A stretch of DNA of 64,000 bases, taken from contig JADDOH010002547.1 of assembly GCA_016648135.1 (NCBI GenBank), forward strand, positions 186,001 to 250,000, read 5' to 3'. This DNA is from Agrypnia vestita (lineage: Eukaryota; Arthropoda; Insecta; Trichoptera; Phryganeidae). The notes beneath the pieces were generated by a model. The model searched no databases and was not told the origin of the DNA. It worked only from the letters and a program-made list of their open reading frames with translations. Below are positions 34,225 to 48,200 of the stretch, one piece after another; the first letter of the stretch is position 1; the number at the start of each line of letters is the position of its first letter. The position numbers were made by a program, and so were the translations under genes.

Positions 34225-36070
34225 ACAATTTATTTCACACAATAAGAAAAAAAACAAATGAATAACAACAAAAAAGCATTATTTTATTTTATTTAATAAA
34301 ACTTCATTCGAATTACGAATTTTAAGTATGTGTGTTGTGCAGAATGGTGTAGTCGTCCCGCGGTAGGTAGGTACTAAAGTAGTAAAATATAACTAACATA
34401 ACGGAAGCAGAAGCGGAAACAAAAACAAAAGTGTAAGTTCTACTGAAAATTTATTGAATAAAAGTCCATTTAATTAAAAATGTTTGTTTAAAAAATCCAG
34501 TTAAGTTTCTAGAACAGTGAATTACCTAATAATAGATTAAAGATACGTATAATTGAACACACAAAATTAATATTAAAATTTTAAGGATGGCAAAGTGCAC
34601 TTTAAAAACAAAAGCTTGGCAGCCTTTTCTCCTACCAATTTACTTATTTTTCATAAAAATTAAGGCTTCTCCGCTGAACAATTGTCGAGGAGTTGATAAA
34701 AAACTGCGCTCTAAAAGTGATACTTGAAGTAACATAAGCTAATAATGGAAGTCTTTTTTTACTGTTATGTATCTTGTAAAGCATGTTTTAGCATGCTAGT
34801 AGGGTTTAACTAGTCATTAGCATATTTTTTTCATCCTTATTTGAGCTCACAATAGATTCCAACAATCCCAATGGATTTTCAGTTCTTACTCATTGAAGGA
34901 GCGCTTTGGATGGTATAATTTTCTTTCTTTTTCTTAGTCAGAGAAGAGCCACACTCATCTAGATGAAAAATTACCTCGTCCATCTTTGTTGACATAATTC
35001 GAATCAATTTTGTTTAGACCTCGTGTTTGGTAATTTCATCTAATAAATTCGTCTTATACCGTGAGTTCAAGTACATAATATGTAGAAATGGTGGATAAAT
35101 AATTTTGGCTCAAATCACTAAGTCTACAATTTAGCTAGTCTATTAATTGTTAATTACTTTTTTGAAGCCATCAGATGTGTCAATTTTTTAATCCGGCACT
35201 TGGGCCGATTGTTTGATCAGTAGGTAAAGGTTCAGAAAATGGCATAGATTTTTACGAAAACAGGTTATTTGATTGGCGGAAAACGCAAAAAATTATGTTT
35301 TTTCTTTAGTACTACTAATAATATAACAACCGGCCTTTGGCAATCTTGTAACAATATATTTTTTCATACAGTCCGTTTAATTTCTATATCTTTGCTATGT
35401 TTTTTTCTCATTATTATATTATTCTTGTTATTTTGTTAAAGTAGATACCTAATTGGTTAAAAAAATCTAAAAATTGAGAAATTGCTGTGAAACAAATTTC
35501 CGTAGGCTAATGGGAGCACATTCTGAAGAACTATACTCAGAAGAGATGTAAAAGTTGAAATATTATCATCAAGTCTCTTGATTTTTCATGTTACATTTTT
35601 TACACCAATTTTAAATAATGGATTCATACGATATTAGGTACATCTTGCATTTAATCAATAATTATGAAACCGTCTTGTCAACAGCTGCAAGGTACAATTG
35701 TTTATGGTATTTTTCTCGCGCTATATTTCGTCTATGCTCTTGAAAGCGTAAATAAAAATGGCGTTCGTGGCTCGGGGTTTACTTGCCAATATTTACTAAA
35801 TGAATAGTAAAAAAAGTCTATTATTTCACGTTAAATTTATTTCGGTAATATTTCAAATTCATTTGTTTATTCTTTTTATTTACCATTTTGTTTGATCGTC
35901 ATATCTTTTAACAGTTATGAGTGGTTACACGAAAATTGTACAACCGAAACTAGTGTCAATAATTGATTATGTGCTAAAATTGCGGATATGTGTAGTCTAA
36001 AATGTGTTTAGTGTATTGGCTAATATTGATTTTAAAGTCTTTATTGTTTTTAAATGAATTTTTGTCTGTT
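34225..36070. other. Region upstream of the host gene; no exon identified
   Basis: A+T-rich DNA. The promoter and any 5' non-coding exons of the gene at 36075 may be here or further upstream, but no convincing signal was found. A MITE fragment occupies 35201-35336. Confidence 0.4.
35201..35336. mobile_element. MITE with GGGCCGGTTGTTTC-like ends
   Basis: The left end TTGGGCCGATTGTTTGATCA and the right end ACAACCGGCCTTTGG are imperfect inverted repeats. The inside shares GCATAGATTTTTACGAAAAC with the reverse of 42740-42775. Same family as 42669-42812. Confidence 0.55.
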
Positions 36071-36074
36071 TTAG

Positions 36075-36262
36075 AAATGTTTAGACACCAAACCCACCCC
36101 CGCAATGTCCATCCTTATCAGACAACCATTGTTCCGCGGACGGATGCACAGTTTCATAATTCTACTCAACAACGGATGAAATACCCTTGGCTGGAGAATC
36201 CACCGTTTCAACCTCCACCCGAATGCCAAAGTACCAACAGCTCCAACTCCGAAAATTACCAG
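36075..36262 (+). CDS. Two-TM protein gene, exon with first ATG
   Basis: The acceptor TTTTGTCTGTTTTAG precedes 36075, the ATG is at 36077, and the exon ends CCAG|GTCAGT. It gives 62 complete codons (phase 0 at the end). The peptide is hydrophilic, rich in Pro, Gln, His and Asn, with a NPPFQPPPEC stretch near residue 46. Because the ATG lies two bases after the acceptor, upstream exon(s) are non-coding or the true start is further upstream. Confidence 0.65.
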
Positions 36263-39200
36263 GTCAGTATTATTTCACATAATATTCTTTATTGTTTCGT
36301 CTAATGATTGCTTGTTTAGTTCTCATATGCGTATCATAGAATCATTTCTTTAAATTTAATCAAAATATTACTTAATTCCTTCAATCTTGACCCCTCCTCT
36401 TACACCTATCCAGAAATTGTTCTGAAATTGGCAGTTTATTTTTGCTTAAGTATTATCATTCTTGCATTACAAAACTATCATTTTTAACACAATTAAAAGG
36501 CGCATACCTAGTAAATAAATTTTCAATTACCAAAATGTTTGCCTTCGCGCATAGTGAACTGAGGCATTAAAATATTTACAAGAGTAGAATATAATGTTTC
36601 AAATCAAATAATGTGATGTAAATGCATGAAGTTTGTCTTCATTGACCATTTACTGATTATGTTCTTCCTTTATGGAGCTTCTAGTAATAAAACTAAAATT
36701 AAGGCTTTACATATTCATTTACACACAAAAACACTACTTTTTGTAGTGTTTAAATGTGTGTAAAGTATTGTTTGACCTCCACACTGAGTTGCAAATCAAT
36801 CCAATATCATATCACTAAAAGTAGGTGTACTAATTTTTTATTGTTTGGCAAGCAGAATTTTTCTTTCCTTTTTGCAAATTGCCAAAATAAGAGATTGATT
36901 ACCTTTCCTTTTAAAGCATTACTCATACTTGTGAAATGGAAGTCAGAGATTTTGTTCAAATTTTGCACACATCTTACTTATAATATTATCTAAGATGTAG
37001 CATACAATTTTTTTCCATAAGATGTGCAGTTTGCTAATAAATGTCCAATTTTTTTAGAAAATTTTTAATTTATTTTCTGATGGCTGATGTCTGCTCAAAG
37101 GCTGATGTCACTCGCACAAAAAAATCTTTTTTTTCGATACGCTACATTGACATTACATCCTTTTACTAGAAAACAATGAACTTTTTAATTTCACTCGAAC
37201 CCTGGCGACATGATTATCTCCGCCGTTACGGGAATGCACATAACTCTGCCATTTTGACATTTTTAAAATTATTATATAAAAAAAATATTACTGCTAGGCT
37301 ATGAGTTTTTCATCGCACAGTGAAAAAACGCTGCGGCATAATGTCGCACCGCAGTGTTGTTTGAATTGTATTGCGCACACTTAATACCTCAGTGGCGAGT
37401 CTGTTACAAACTTAAACTCGAGTCTGTAACAAGTTACAAATTGCTTGCGGCGTGGCGGTCATCATCTTTTATTAGCATGTTGGGAAAGCCTTGACTGCTT
37501 GCACTACGTGGCGTTTCGCTCTTACCATATAGTAGAAAGAACAATGACTACAATCAATAATTCTGATGATCTAGATGAAGATTTTAATATTGAAATGCTA
37601 ATTACGGAAATTGAGAGAAGACCACCATTATGTGATATTACTTCAAAAGAATATAGTGACAGACACATTAAACAGAGATTGTGGGGAGAAGTTTGTCAAA
37701 ATTTGTTTAGAAGATGGAGTGAAATGAATGGAATGCAACAAAGGGAATGAGTGGATGTACCCAAAACTGCATCTTTTTTTGCGAATTCTAATTATGAGAG
37801 TGGAAATACCAGCTACTTCTACTAAATCCATTTTGAATATTGTCACTTTAATGCGGCGTTATGCCATCGTGAGTTCGCTTGCTATTTTTAAATTTTTTCC
37901 GCACATCAAAATATCGCAGGTTTTTACGCTGAGCAGCGAAAAATTTGTGGTGCGCGCCTAGCCTAACTAATCTACGCATTAAAAATTATAATAAAACAAA
38001 TTTTATGTGTAGTCAAAATAAAATTTTATTTAACATTTGTTTTATGAAATCATACAATAACAATGCTAACAATGATTAATATCTAATTATTCATAATGTG
38101 ATTAGCAAACTCTGGCACACTAGAAATTAAACCTCTAATCTTTCATTCACATTTACCAATCATTGTTACAATCTAACACCAATCACTGTTTATCTTTTTA
38201 GTTATGTCATTTCTATACTACTTACCTGCATATTACTTCACGTTTCAGGGGGTTCACTACACAAATGTGCGACCTCATTGGTCAACTCGCAGTCAATCAG
38301 ACGGTCTCTCGTCCTCTATGTACCAAACCCCTTATGGGGAAGATGAGGCGCGACTGTCACCTTCACTGCTAGGAGTGTACTCCAAGCCTTACCAGCCCAG
38401 TGTAGAAATGCCCACGTATACGCTGCCATTGGGGGTTCAGGTACAGGTTCTTTGTCTACATTCTCCATTGTATAATACAACATCCCACAAATGGCAAAAT
38501 GTTTAGCCACTTCAAAATTTATTATACCTTTGCACAAAACAGGTAATGTTCAATCATCTAGAAAATAAAATTATGACATTTTATAACACTGTCCATTTAA
38601 CATAATATAACTTGTTATATGAATTAATGCAGTCATCAAGGATTACTAATTTATAATGTACTGAATTCCAGATCTCATAGGAAACATAGCCTATAAATTT
38701 ATAAGAAATGTGATTTTGGAAGGGATATCTGTACCTATAAAACTCAATGTCTGTCCGTCTGTCTGTCCTCTATACAAATCCACACCGTTTGTCCGATCCA
38801 ATTCAATTTTTGCATACTTATGCTTTGGGACCCGGCGGGTAACATAGGCAACATTTCCCCCCTATTCTCATACCCCTTTCTCTCCCCTTGACATTTTTTC
38901 GATGTAAATCTGTACCGTTTGACCGATCGGACTCAAAATTTGGAAACATATTCTTTAGGACTCAGCGGGTAACATAGGCGATATTTCCCCCCTATTCTCA
39001 TACTCCTTCTCCTCCCCTGACATATTTTCAACGCAAATCTGTACCGCTTGACCGATCGGATTCAAAAGTTGGAAACTTATTCTTTCGGACTCAGCGGGTA
39101 ACATAGGCGATATTTCCCCTCTCCTCCTTTACCCCTTCCCTTCCCCTGACATATTTTCGATGCAAATCTGTACCGTTTGACCGATCGAACTCAAAATTTG

Positions 39201-42200
39201 GAAACTTATTCTTTAGGATTCGGCAGGTAACATAAGCTATATTTCCTCCCTCCCCTTTTACCTTTTCTCCTCCCCCTGATATATTTTCGATGCAAATCTA
39301 TACCGTTCGAATCAAACCTTTGTTTCCCCTCACAAATTAATCCTTAACCCGTGCAACGCCGGGTACGAACAGCTAGTAGATACATAAAACCTAGAATTCA
39401 GTACATTTTAAATTAGTAATCCTCGGTGACTGCACTCAAGATGTTTTTTAATTTTTTTGGATATTGCTTCCTTTGCTTTTATACCCCACATCTAATGTTA
39501 TTTATAGATATTTTACTAGAATTTTTCTTACATAAATAGGCATTACCATTCAGGTATATCAAATTCAACATCACTCAATGCTGTCAGGTATATAGAGTTT
39601 AATTTCACTTAATCGGAGTGGTCAGGTATATCAAATTTAATGTCACTCAATAGCGGTGGTCGGGTTCATCAAATTTGATGTCACTCAATAGAATCAGAAA
39701 TGTACATATTATTTGTTATGAGTTTTTTATATTGAATTTATAAGATACATAGAGAATATAAATAACGGATATGTATGCATTCAGTCAGTATTGCTCGGTA
39801 TACCTATTAATTGCTATAAAATATCTTTAGATTTGAATTGTGTATCGTGAAATAAATTTTAACATTATTACTTTTATTTACCTTGCATATATTACATTAC
39901 TATAATCTAACACGTACATAAGTAGCTGAAAAGGTAACCAATTAATTTTACACCAAAATACACAAGAATTTGTTTTATGTCAGTATTCACTTTCAACCTC
40001 ATTGTTTATTGAAAAGTAACTCTCATTTCTGGGAGAATAAATTGCCCCCACAATATCCGAAAGTGCATGTCTCGAGACTCATATCATAGGTCGCATATAG
40101 AGCAGTAGTCAGACAGCTGTTTGTTATATTTTTTACTCCAAGTACAATTTCATTCTTATGTATGCACTGTAAAGACCTGTGTCCACAGGAGCAGACATGA
40201 TGAGATAATCTCTGAGATTTAGTTGGAGAGTTGATCTCAAACAGATCAGATATCTTAGCTCAGATAAAACTCAGCACATGTTGTGTGTAGTTTTAATCTA
40301 AGCTAAGATAAACAGATCAACTTGAGATTAGTAAAAAGTGACAACTCAGAGACTTTAACCAGAGTACACAAAAGTCACATACAAGCGTAAAATACTACAA
40401 CTATCTATTCTGAAAAGTTACACATCAAATTCACCCAACTGACAAATGTTTCAGTGATGTACAATAAACATAAAGTGAGGTGCGAGACTTCCAATCACAG
40501 ACTTTGGGTTTATACGGGGATCACGAAAGCCCAGAGTTGTCTCCAAAAATCTCATGGAAACAAAATCCAGTGAAAATCTTAAAATCTCATTCGTGGGCAA
40601 GGGCCATAACAGTTGTAATTTGTCAATTAGTATGTCAAGTAGCAGGTGGTTGTAGCATTCTAAATCTGAAGTCTTCCGAGGCATTCAATTCAATAGGACT
40701 ACATGTCTAAAAGTTTTTAAAAAAAACCTATTGATTATCTTAGTTTTTAAAATTCACAAATTATTTTGATACGGAAAATATAATTTGTTCCTTTAATTCC
40801 TTTTAATTGAAATAACTTATCACCTATGTAGGAATCGGGCAGTAGTGTGGGTGAATGTTGTGAAAGTGCCCGTGGAGCCAGCCCGGTGGCCGTAGCCAGG
40901 AGCCCCGTGCCCAGCGAGGCCCCAGGAGGCTGCGGGGGACACTGCCCCGGCTTCCAGTATGTCTGCTACTATGTGCTGCAGGTACTGTATTCATTCGCAT
41001 TCATTTATTTACTAAAAAAACTAAAACATATTAAGCTATAATTTTATTTACAAATTCCAAAACAAAATTCTCAATACCAAAATGTTTATTTTTTATTTAT
41101 TATCACTTTTGTCATCTATTGATTTACTTAAATATTAATTTTTTATTTTTTTTAAAATAGAGATGTGAACACGGAATACGTGTCACATCAATATTCTTAC
41201 TATTTTCAAACTAAGCTAAACGCTTGTGCTATGAAAATAGGACTAACTTGCTAGTCTGGAGTGAGGTTCGAACCCGCAACCTTTGGATCACGAGGCCAGT
41301 GTCCTAACCACATGTTTCTTTACTCATATACATAAATGTATTCACCAAACCGTGATGTAAATTTTTGCATCATTGGAACAATTGTACAAAAGAGTTACTA
41401 ATGATTTAGTCCAATCAAAATAATTGTACACGTCCAAAAGGCACAGCTGATATTTGTTAAAATTGAAAGAAAAACTTTTTTCTATTTCCTATTTTTCTAT
41501 GCTGTAATATTATTTCTATTTCAAATACATGGTTAAGCTTGTTATTACGATTATTATGATTTAAAATAGTTATATGGTTATAGTTATGAATTAAATGAAT
41601 CAAAGTATTGTCCATTGTTGTCGATGTACTTATGGCTTTTTAATGGAAGTTCATTAATGCCTTTGCTAAAGGAATCCTGGGGATGGGAATCGATGAATTC
41701 TTTAAAAGCGTTTTTCATCACCTCGTCATAGTTAAAATTTTCCCGTGTAAAAAGTTATCCAAATTCCGAAAAATTGGAAATCGGTAGGTGCAAGGTCTGG
41801 CAGGTCAGGTGGGTGACGGAGAATTTCAAGTCAAAACTCCTGTGATTTTAAGACGGTCCATTGTGAAGTGTGTGGACGAGCGTAGTCGTGGACAAGTAGT
41901 GGACTAGAGTAATTGACAAGTCTCGTCTCGGTTATTTGACAGCGCGCTTGTCCACCATCATTTTCATTTTTGTCAGTGTAACTCTGCAATAATGTTGTTA
42001 TGAATTATGTTAGCTCAGGTCCACCATACAGTAACAAGAAGTTTCTTTTGACTCAATTTGCATTTGGAACATTGTTTGGCTGCCTCCCCTGGGTCTAACC
42101 ATTATGAACATTTCTGATTATCATACAGGATCCACTTTATATCACAAGTGACAATCTGATTCATAATGCCTTCATTTATGTTCCGATTCAACAAATTAAG

Positions 42201-45200
42201 ACAATCCTTGACGCGAGTCGCCATTTTTCTTCAGTAAGTTCATACCCACTTTGCTAGCTTCTTTATTTTCCCAATTTGATGGAAGTGAATCATTATCATG
42301 GATAAATAAAAAAATAAGGAAAATGTGAATTTTCATTTTTCCATTTTTTCAAATGCTTTAACTGAGCCTTATGGATCTAACATATGTAGGTGCCTACTTC
42401 CAACATTCATTTTTGCTGTGGTCGCAGACAGAAATATCTAGGAAAAATTAATAACATCACGAAAACAAATGAATAACTTATTTCGAAAAAGTAATGTCAT
42501 AGCTTTAATATGACTTTCGTTTGAATTTGGAATGCAAGATGTCGAACTTCAAACTAACCAGCATTAGAAAACGGCAATTTCATAGATAAGGACCTAATAT
42601 TAATATAAGAATCTCTTAAAGAAAGAAAAAACTATTATTTGTTAATGAGCAGATTTAAGAATGACTTTGGCCCGGTTGTTTCAAATTCGATCAAAGTAAG
42701 CGTAGAGTTTAAACTGAAATTTTACGTTCTCCACCAATCAGACGATCCGTTTTCGTAAAAATCTATGCTTTTATCGACCGCTTACTTTGATCGAACTTGA
42801 AACAACCGGGCCTTTGGCATATAAGCTGATTGGTGATTGACGTTTGCTTATAAGCAAATTGATAATATAAAGTGTGCATTCATAGTTTGTGTTTTACATT
42901 CGCTTTTGCCATATTTCGTCATGCCATTACAATAACTGTTGTCAAAAATCATTGAAAATTTGGGAGTTTAATGTGTCACTAGTTGGGAGATTGAATGTGT
43001 AATCACAAAGATGTGGGGGTGTGATTGTTCTCAAGACCAACCGTACTTCATGTATAACCATCATTCATTGAGTAATGGTATGTGAAAATATAGATTAAGT
43101 TCCTATTTATGGTTTTCATTGAATTTATTTGTTTAAAGTTACAAAGGTCTGAGACAAAGTCAGAGCATGGCGTACTAGATGGCATTGTTAAATATTAATG
43201 TAATGGGATGCGAAGCCTGTGCGAGGGAAGTAGCTGTCTAAAAAGGCGTGATACCAAGAACAGATATAGTGAAGTTGATTTATTCATATCCGAAAACAAC
43301 CTGGAAAAAGTAATAGAGGAGAATAAGAAACATAACTTGAATTCGGAGTTAGAAAATTACTTTTAACCGGTTGTCTGAAAATTAATTAAAAAGAAATGTT
43401 TTTTAGAGATATATTAACCGGTCGGATGCCGGCCGTACGTAACACGGAATGTACCCTGTATGTTGCGCAATTTTGCGCACGATTGCTGTTTTTTAGACAC
43501 TTTTTTGTGATGGTTATATTCATGTGAATATCAACAATAATCGCTAAGAAGTTGCAGTTTCTGGTTTCTCAATATACAAACTTCAATACAGTGAAACTCG
43601 CTTAATAAATTCACTTTTAATAAGTTTTCCCGTTAAATAAGTTTAAATTCTGCGGTCCCGAAAAAGTTCCATATAAATCCCATATTTTTTTAGGCTTAAT
43701 ACGTTTCCCGCTTATTTTCGTTTCTCGTCTAAGTAGTGAAAATAATTATACATACAAATAAATCTTCATAATACGTTTTTCGGAAGACGAAATTTTGTTC
43801 AACATTTCTAAATATGAAAAATGGGCGCAATAAAAATTAAGTGGGTTTGGCGGCGTCACAAAAGGTCTAGCCGCTGAAAAAACCCTGTAGTATTTGAATA
43901 GGCTAATAAAATAATATTTCATAAATAAATTTATCCGGCGATTATTTACGATAATTTTTTCAAAATCAATCAACGTCGGCGCAAAATAAATTCGCCTAAA
44001 CGAAACTGTTTTCATTTTGGTTGTATTTCTTCGAGGAAATAATTGGCAATATTAATTACGTAATATCTCCTATTGTTTTCTAAGGCCGGCGTCACACTAG
44101 GTGTATCTTCCGTCGCGTCTTTGACGCCGCGGAACGCCGCCACTACGCGGATCATCTATCGTTCCGCCGCCGCCGGCAAAACGCTCGTTTTGGCGTCAGT
44201 TCGGTTCCGCGCCCGCGGAACTTACGTCAACGTAAAATTGCGTCAACGTAAAATGATGTCGCGTCTCGTCTTTTTGATCGCAACGCACCACATTTGACAG
44301 TTTGTCCGCACGTGAGTTTGTTCTTCGCGCGGTCCGCCGCGCCGCGGAATAAAGAAGGTATGTGACGGCTAAATTCGGTTGCGGATTTGACGCGACGGAA
44401 GAAACGCGTAGTGTGGCGCCGACCTTAATGAGTTACAAAAAACGGATCTAATTTAATTTAGCAATAAAAAAACCCACGAATTTTCTTCGCGCCTGGGAAA
44501 ATATTAAGGTAGTCTAAAATCAAACGTAATTAAAATAAAGAAAATCGTAATTAATCACAAATAAAGGGACGTTGCTCAAGGCGGTATGTTGAATGTACAC
44601 CTAAATTATGTAGAAATCATAAAAAGGGATAAATTTTAAAAATGAAGTCAAATAGGATACTATTTACAAATGGTTATTTTTAACAAATGTGCAATCTTTA
44701 CCAATCCAGGGAAAGTAGATACAGGTAGCTTTTTGTATTTTTTTTTGTATTCGTGAGGTTTTTGATTTATATTAAAATTTTTTGACAATGCTAATTTTTT
44801 TTATAGTTTTGGTGGTTTTTATTGTTTTCTGACCCTCAGGTACTGTGTATTTACATAGGTAATATTTTACAAATGTATATATTTACCTACTTCATTTTTT
44901 AAAATAAAATGTCCTAAATTGTCATATTATATAAACGAAAATTTAATTAAAACACAAAATTAGAAACTGTAAATAATTTATCAAAATATTGAAATCACTG
45001 TTAATATGTTTTCACGCCTAATAAGTTTTTATTTGCTGGTCCCTTGAAAAACGTATTAAGAGAGTTTCACTGTAATTAGTTATATTTCAATAATTACTTA
45101 TATTTCAATAATTACTTAAGAACGTTTAAACTGGAATGCAAAAATTTTATTGTAAAAACTTTTAACCTGTCTAGGGCCAAAAAAACATAGATAAACGTAG

Positions 45201-48200
45201 AAGCTAGGGGCAGAGATTTTCTGAATTTTTTGTAATTTTTCTTTTTACGAAAAAACCATGAAAACATGCGTATATTAAAAAAACACACATTTATACTATT
45301 TTATCGTAAGTGTCGAAATGCCATGATTTTTTTATCGTTCAAGTAAAAAAAAAACTTTTTGAATTCCCGTAATGTTGCCAGCGCAACATTTTCCGAAAAA
45401 TAATTATTTATTTTTATTTGCTTATTACAGAAAACACTGTTATTATGTATTATTTGATGCCTATCTAATAATAATAATAATAATCTTCTTCTGTGTGGTA
45501 TATTTTGTTGCACGGCATGGCACACAATGGAACATCGCACTCATAACACATAAATATGATACACTTTCACACACATATTTCAAATAAACGCAACAAAATT
45601 GCGTGCATTTTTGTTAATAAATCACTTTTAGTATTCAATTGAATCATAAACCAACAAAAACTGACAAATATCGCAAAATATATCGTATATATTTGTGTAT
45701 ACAAATAAATCGAAAAAAATAAATCTTATTACCCGCGCACTTTGTGCGTGACCTTGAATGACGGAATATTTGAATTACGATTGCGCAACACGCGTTCGGG
45801 GCGACATCTACAACTTTTCTATATGATTATGACGGCAGAAAAACTTCTGTTTTGATTGTTGATTTAAAATATAATCGGTGATGTCTTTGAGTTGAAAATA
45901 AAATGACAGGTCACTCACCACGGGATTTCTCTACTGGGAAAAAATTAGTTCCAGACGCACGGGTGCGCCCTTGGCACCCTGGGCCCAGACGCGCTAGGGC
46001 ACACGGGTGCGCCTTGGCTCGAGGCTCATTAAATGATATGCAATATGTCTAAGTGAAATCATATATTAGCCCACACAACATTGTGTGTGGAACTATATAA
46101 TTAATTAAGATAAATAAATAAAATTATGAAAATAAGTAATTTACTGTCAGAAATGTACGCACATGTTTATCGAATAAAACATGGAAGCAATAACACTAAA
46201 GATATTCTATTTCAATATTTTCATTCTAAATATATCAACGAATATAAAAATACATAGTTTTAACACTTTTTTATTTAAAAATAACACTTATTTTAATGTT
46301 GATGAATGATTTTTTTGTCCAGTTTGCATGGCAAATGAGGTTACTTGACAAATAGAACTCGTTCATTCATTCAAAAACTTGAGATACAACCAATGATAAG
46401 CTCTAAAAACCCGTAAACGCAGGTAAAATAGGCCGAATTCGCATACATGTCTAGGGAGCGCAGATGTGCGCTCTGGCACCCGACTGATTAAGTACAGTAA
46501 AAACTCAGTTTTACACTTCTCCAGGGAACAGAAAAACGGTGTAGAACTAGGGAAAATGTAAAAGTGAGGAAATGAAAATTGTGTACAAAAATAAGCAATT
46601 AATGCTTAAAATAATAATATATATTAAAGTTGTAAGGTAGTTTCCGCGAAATTTATATGAAGCCTTTTATTCATTTCGATTTTTTTGCGTTTTTTTCGAC
46701 ATTTTCGCGCACTTTTTTGCGGTTTTCTCCGCAACCATAAGTAATAAGAATATTTTTTAAAAAAAATACAAAAGGTAGATAGTTACCGCGTGAGAATTTA
46801 GTACACTCGATTTTTTCCTTCTTCTCACCTCTGTTCTACGCTCATTCGAGTGAAATTTGATTTTTCTTCAATAACTCGGCCGCCAGACAAAATTTAGAAA
46901 TTCTAATCGACAAAAAGGTAGATAATCACGTTGCGCATACGATATAATTTATAAATATTTTTTTCTAATTTATTTCGAAAATACGTATTTTTTACCAAAT
47001 TTACATTTTTTTTTCACCTTTTTCAATCGAATTTATTTCTTAAACTGCGAGGAATATTTTAATTTCAATAAAAAACCATAAAAGACCAAATACTTTGGCG
47101 TGAAGAACTTTTTATTTTAATTTTTTTGGACGTCTCCTTATATTTTTATGATATTTTATGTTGACAAATGATTTTCAGTCAAAAAGGCTTCATTTCAGGA
47201 GACAAGGGAAAACGGGACAAAGATAGAATGCCGTTTCACCGAAGTTTAACAGCTGAAAATTTGAAAGATGACAGCGGCGTTGTCAATATGAAAATATTCC
47301 ACAGAAAATCTCAATGTCGATTTTTGATTACATTTATCTGACCGATTCGTCGATTTTACACAAAAAACTAAAGATAAAAATAATACTTAATGTGTTTATT
47401 GTTGTTTAATATAAAAAATTTCTTTATTTTCTAAGAACTTTCTTACGAGCGATTCAATTAAACTTATCCCTCTTTGCGAAAATCCTCAGCTGTTTTGAAA
47501 ATTCGTATGATTTTACTTTAAATATGTTTTTTTAAGACAAATATCTGAATTAATACAACGTTAAATCATTAAAAAATTACATATAATTAAAGGTTCACAT
47601 GTTGGTTTGTGTTTTTTATAAAAACACTCAATCCATTAGATGAATTTTATAAAAAGCGAACCAAATTAACATCTTTTGTCACGAAAAATTGACAAATATC
47701 CCATCGAAAGTAAATGATGAAATGTCAGTTTCATACAAAAAATGCGTTTTGTTGAAATTAATGTCTCGGTATATTTTTGATGAATAATACATCTGTTGTA
47801 AGAAATATAAAGTTTAAAATATGATTTATCGATTTTGACAAGAAGAAAATATTTTTTAATTTAGTTTAGAATAGTTGTAAAAGATTAAATCTAAGAAATA
47901 TAGTTTTCGAATACATTTATTTCAATCAGCTGTTTTCGATTCAAATATTTTTAAACATGTTAGGCGTAATGGTAGCTATACGTTTTCATGTGTACATATT
48001 AAATTAGGTACCTACATATGTTTTAAATAAAAATATATTGAAATCATTTAAGTGAGGTTTCTCAGCGGGTTTTTATGCCATAATTTTTAAAAAAATTACA
48101 AAAGACAAGTCTTTGCCGCGTGATTTTTTTAAACATTTATTTTATTCTTCTTCTTTCGTTTCCATGCTAGACCTCGTGAAATTTCATTTTTACTCATATC

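Larger units (their letters stand above)
38630..39490. mobile_element. Fold-back element, relative of 12553-12806
   Basis: GCAGTCATCAAGGATTACTA at the left is mirrored by the complement of GCAGTCACCGAGGATTACTA at about 39433. The right side also has the outer arm TTGGATATTGCTTCC then TTTATACCCC, whose left partner is missing. A 649-bp Helitron (38728-39376) splits its centre. Confidence 0.75.

Noticed and set aside
37445..37543. Upstream extension of the MADF ORF to 37445
   Set aside because: The first 33 residues show no relation to MADF proteins; the ATG at 37544 with an acidic start is the better choice.
39300..39376. CGCCGGGTACGAACAGCTAG as a transcription terminator hairpin
   Set aside because: The hairpin plus CTAG at an A/T insertion point is the Helitron 3' end.
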